This document shows positions 61,591 to 64,000 of a stretch of 64,000 nucleotides of DNA, piece after piece. Under the pieces are notes generated by a model. It did no database searches. It worked only from the letters and a program-made list of their open reading frames with translations, and was not told the DNA's origin. Numbering within the stretch: position 1 is the first letter of the stretch; each line of letters starts with the position of its first letter. The stretch spans positions 1,550,001-1,614,000 of the forward strand of contig OY969712.1 of NCBI GenBank assembly GCA_963702105.1, written 5' to 3'. The stretch is from ZC4RG20 sp963702105 (GTDB lineage: Bacteria; Pseudomonadota; Gammaproteobacteria; Steroidobacterales; Rariloculaceae). The translations under genes were made by a program, and so were the position numbers.

Positions 61591-62733
61591 ATGGCCAAGC
61601 GCGATTATTACGAAGTACTCGGCGTGCAGCGCGCCGCCGACGGAGAGGAACTGAAGAAGGCCTACCGGCGTCTGGCCATGAAATATCACCCGGATCGCAA
61701 CCCGAACGATCCGGAGGCCGAGGTGCGCTTCAAGGAGGCCAAGGAGGCCTACGAGGTCCTTTCGGACACTCGCAAGCGCTCGGCCTACGACCAGTTCGGG
61801 CATGCGGGCATTGACGGCGCGGGCGGCGGCGGCTTCGGTGCCGGCGGCTTCGCCGGGGCCGAGGCGTTCAGCGACATTTTCGGCGACGTGTTCGGGGACA
61901 TCTTCGGCGCGGGCCGACGCGGCGGCCGCAGCCAGGTTTTTCGCGGCGCCGACCTGCGCTACGAGCTCGAGCTCACGCTCGAGCAGGCCGTCACGGGCGA
62001 CACCGTCAACGTCGAGATCGCGGGCCACGCGACCTGCGAGGCGTGCTCGGGCACCGGCGCGGCGGCCGGCAGCGACCGGGTCACGTGCACGACCTGCGGC
62101 GGCCACGGACAGGTGCGCGTGCAACAGGGCTTCTTCTCGATCCAGCAGACCTGCCCGAACTGCCGCGGAGCCGGCACGATCATCGAGAACCCCTGCCTCG
62201 AGTGCGCCGGGGTTGGCGTGGTGCGCAAGCGCCGCACGCTTGCGGTCAAGGTGCCGGCCGGCGTCGATACGGGGGACCGCATCCGGCTCTCGCGCGAAGG
62301 CGAGCCCGGCCGCAACGGCGGCCCGCCGGGCGACCTGTACGTCGACGTCGTCGTCGAGGCGCATCCTATCTTCCAGCGCGAGGGCCAGGATCTGAGCTGC
62401 GAGGTCCCGATCAGCATCGCGACCGCCGTGCTCGGCGGCACCGTGGACGTGCCGACGCTCGACGGCCACCTGGCCTTGAAGGTGCCGCCCGAGACGCAGT
62501 CCGGCAAGGTCTTCCGGCTCAAGGGCAAGGGCGTGCGCTCCGTCAGGTCGCCGGGCTTCGGCGATCTGTTCTGCCGCGTGCAGGTCGAGACGCCCGTGAA
62601 CCTCACGGGCGAGCAGAAAGAGCTTCTGCGGGCCTTCGACGAGTCGATCAAATCCGGCGGCGAGCGTCACAGTCCGCGTCACCGAAGCTGGTTCGACGGC
62701 GTCAAGAACTTCTTCGAACGCATGAGGGCCTGA
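61591..62733 (+). CDS. dnaJ: Co-chaperone DnaJ (Hsp40)
   Basis: A 380-residue class A J-protein: J domain with KYHPDRNPND, Gly/Phe-rich segment, four CxxCxGxG zinc motifs (CEACSGTGA, CTTCGGHGQ, CPNCRGAGT, CLECAGVGV), and the C-terminal substrate domains. It delivers substrates to DnaK and stimulates its ATPase. dapB begins one base after its stop. Confidence 0.97.
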   Translation: MAKRDYYEVLGVQRAADGEELKKAYRRLAMKYHPDRNPNDPEAEVRFKEAKEAYEVLSDTRKRSAYDQFGHAGIDGAGGGGFGAGGFAGAEAFSDIFGDVFGDIFGAGRRGGRSQVFRGADLRYELELTLEQAVTGDTVNVEIAGHATCEACSGTGAAAGSDRVTCTTCGGHGQVRVQQGFFSIQQTCPNCRGAGTIIENPCLECAGVGVVRKRRTLAVKVPAGVDTGDRIRLSREGEPGRNGGPPGDLYVDVVVEAHPIFQREGQDLSCEVPISIATAVLGGTVDVPTLDGHLALKVPPETQSGKVFRLKGKGVRSVRSPGFGDLFCRVQVETPVNLTGEQKELLRAFDESIKSGGERHSPRHRSWFDGVKNFFERMRA

Positions 62734-62734
62734 C

Positions 62735-63538
62735 GTGCTCAAGATCGCCGTCCTCGGAGCCTCCGGTCGCATGGGCCGGACCATCATTCGCTGCCTGGGC
62801 GAGGCCCGCGACCTGCGCCTGACGGGCGCCCTCACCGAGACCCGTGACCCGGCACTCGGCCGCGACGCCGGCGAGGCCGCGGGCCTCGAAAGTCTCGGCG
62901 TGCCCTTGACCGACGATCGCGCGCAGGCGCTGCACGGCGCGCAGGCGGCCATCGACTTCACGATGCCCGCCGCGCTCGAGGCCAACCTGCGGGCCGCCGC
63001 GGAGGCGGGCAGCGCGCTCGTGGTCGGTACGACCGGCCTCGAGAAGCGGCACCTCGAGGCCATGCGCCAGACGGCTCACGAGATCCCCGTCGTCTACGGC
63101 CGAAACATGAGCGTCGGCGTCAACGTCTTCATGAGCCTCGTCGCGCGCGCCGCGGCCGCGCTCGGCGACGACTACGACGTGGAAATCGTCGAAGCGCACC
63201 ATCGCCACAAGGTCGACGCGCCCTCGGGCACTGCGCTCGCGCTCGGCGAGCGCGTGGCGCAGGCCAAGGGCCGGCCGCTGCACGAGCTCGCGGTCTACGC
63301 CCGCCAGGGCCAGACGGGCCCGCGCGTCCCGAGCACGATCGGCTTCTCTGTCGTGCGCGGCGGCAACATTGTCGGGGACCACACGGTCCTGTTCATCGGC
63401 CCGGAGGAACAGGTCGAGCTCACGCACCGCGCGCGGGACCGCGCCGCATTCGCGCGCGGGGCGCTGACGGCGGCGCGGTGGGCCGCCGGGCAGGCGCCGG
63501 GGTACTACTCGATGAGCGACGTCCTCGGGCTCGACTGA
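62735..63538 (+). CDS. dapB: 4-hydroxy-tetrahydrodipicolinate reductase
   Basis: A 267-residue NAD(P)H enzyme of the lysine/diaminopimelate pathway. Nucleotide-binding VLGASGRMGRTI, the GTTGLE loop and catalytic EAHHRHKVDAPSGTA are present. It starts with GTG one base after dnaJ, so the two are co-transcribed. The order dnaJ-dapB is typical of xanthomonad-like gammaproteobacteria, where carA usually follows. Confidence 0.96.
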   Translation: MLKIAVLGASGRMGRTIIRCLGEARDLRLTGALTETRDPALGRDAGEAAGLESLGVPLTDDRAQALHGAQAAIDFTMPAALEANLRAAAEAGSALVVGTTGLEKRHLEAMRQTAHEIPVVYGRNMSVGVNVFMSLVARAAAALGDDYDVEIVEAHHRHKVDAPSGTALALGERVAQAKGRPLHELAVYARQGQTGPRVPSTIGFSVVRGGNIVGDHTVLFIGPEEQVELTHRARDRAAFARGALTAARWAAGQAPGYYSMSDVLGLD

Positions 63539-64000
63539 CGGCGACTGCGCGCTGCGGCTCGGCGTCGGTCTCCGGCTGCGGCGACTGCGCGCTGCGGCTC
63601 GGCGTCGGTCTCCGGCTGCGGCGTCTGCCGCGCTCCGGCTCGGCGTCGCCGGAATTCGGCACGTCGGTTGGGCGGAGGCTTGCGCGCGGGAGCCCTGTGG
63701 GGACCGTGTGCTGACCGGTTGAAACCGCACGATGGCGCACACGGAGCCTTCATGGAAGGATTTGCGGCGTTCACCACAGGTCCCTCTTGCGTAAGCCTCC
63801 GCATTGCCACCGCAAGTATCAGAAACCGTCTTCGATTCGACGAAAGGAACCACACACGCCCGAGTTGTCTGTAGATAGCCGAGACTCGGAACGGCTACAA
63901 TAGCGTCCTGAGCCTCCCAATTCTCATGTGAACGCTCGCGGGATGGGCTGCGCGCCTTGCGGCCGTCCCGCTTTGATTATGCAAGGCGCGTAAGCGATTC
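63539..64000. other. Non-coding right end of window
   Basis: About 460 bases without a gene: the 40-nt repeats, then mixed sequence with a TACAAT -10 candidate at 63896-63901 and an inverted repeat CGCGCCTTGC (63951-63960) / GCAAGGCGCG (63981-63990). It may be the leader of the next operon (often carA after dapB), but that gene is outside the window. Confidence 0.45.
63541..63650. repeat. 40-nt tandem repeat downstream of dapB
   Basis: Two exact 40-nt copies (63541-63580 and 63581-63620) plus a degenerate third part to about 63650. Unit begins GCGACTGCGCGCTGCGGCTC. Non-coding; immediately follows the dapB stop. Confidence 0.85.

Overview
The window is a strongly GC-rich, gene-dense chromosomal segment of a gammaproteobacterium. 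The order smpB/ssrA, ratA, rnfH, bamE, fur, recN, nadK, hrcA, grpE, dnaK, dnaJ, dapB on the right is the gammaproteobacterial (xanthomonad-like) arrangement. The tmRNA tag reads ANDDNYALAA. TonB-dependent receptors, a TtpC-type TonB system, quinoprotein dehydrogenases and a carotenoid-oxygenase-family enzyme suggest an aerobic heterotroph that attacks aromatic or terpenoid-like compounds, possibly near Steroidobacterales/Nevskiales. That placement is inference; no rRNA is present.

Left part (1-12.7 kb): the 5' portion of the prc protease gene, two small conserved proteins, an FHA/coiled-coil protein, two overlapping lipoprotein genes, a DmdC-type acyl-CoA dehydrogenase, an outer-membrane barrel protein, a YceI protein coupled to a serine hydrolase, a heptad-repeat membrane protein and a 53-residue lipoprotein.

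Central accessory part (12.7-30.9 kb): a quinohaemoprotein dehydrogenase, a carotenoid-oxygenase-family dioxygenase translationally coupled to a tiny Tat-signal protein, a hipBA-type module with operator-like repeats, a CmcJ-like oxidoreductase, a lone sugar transferase running into a truncated second quinoprotein, a PhoD-like phosphatase, citramalate synthase, an acyl-CoA-dehydrogenase-fold flavoprotein, an exported protein with three SnoaL-like domains, and a protein of unknown function with its own terminator.

Envelope energy part (30.9-48.4 kb): an orphan KdpDE-like two-component pair, then a nine-gene minus-strand TonB operon (DUF3450, TtpC, ExbB, ExbD, ExbD, TonB, TPR, second DUF3450, second TtpC). 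Across a 1.1-kb non-coding region lies a TonB-dependent receptor. It is followed by a lone receiver-domain protein, a small Cys-containing membrane protein and a second receptor.

Right part (48.4-64 kb): DUF1328, a solitary DNA methyltransferase followed by 33-nt tandem repeats, tmRNA and smpB, an NSS transporter, and the housekeeping block ending in the heat-shock operon and dapB. grpE is bracketed by two inverted copies of a roughly 94-bp palindromic element, each a few bases before a good sigma-32 promoter. The most notable points are the Tat-coupled dioxygenase, the two quinoproteins with complementary losses, the duplicated TonB module, the triple SnoaL protein and the grpE-flanking elements.
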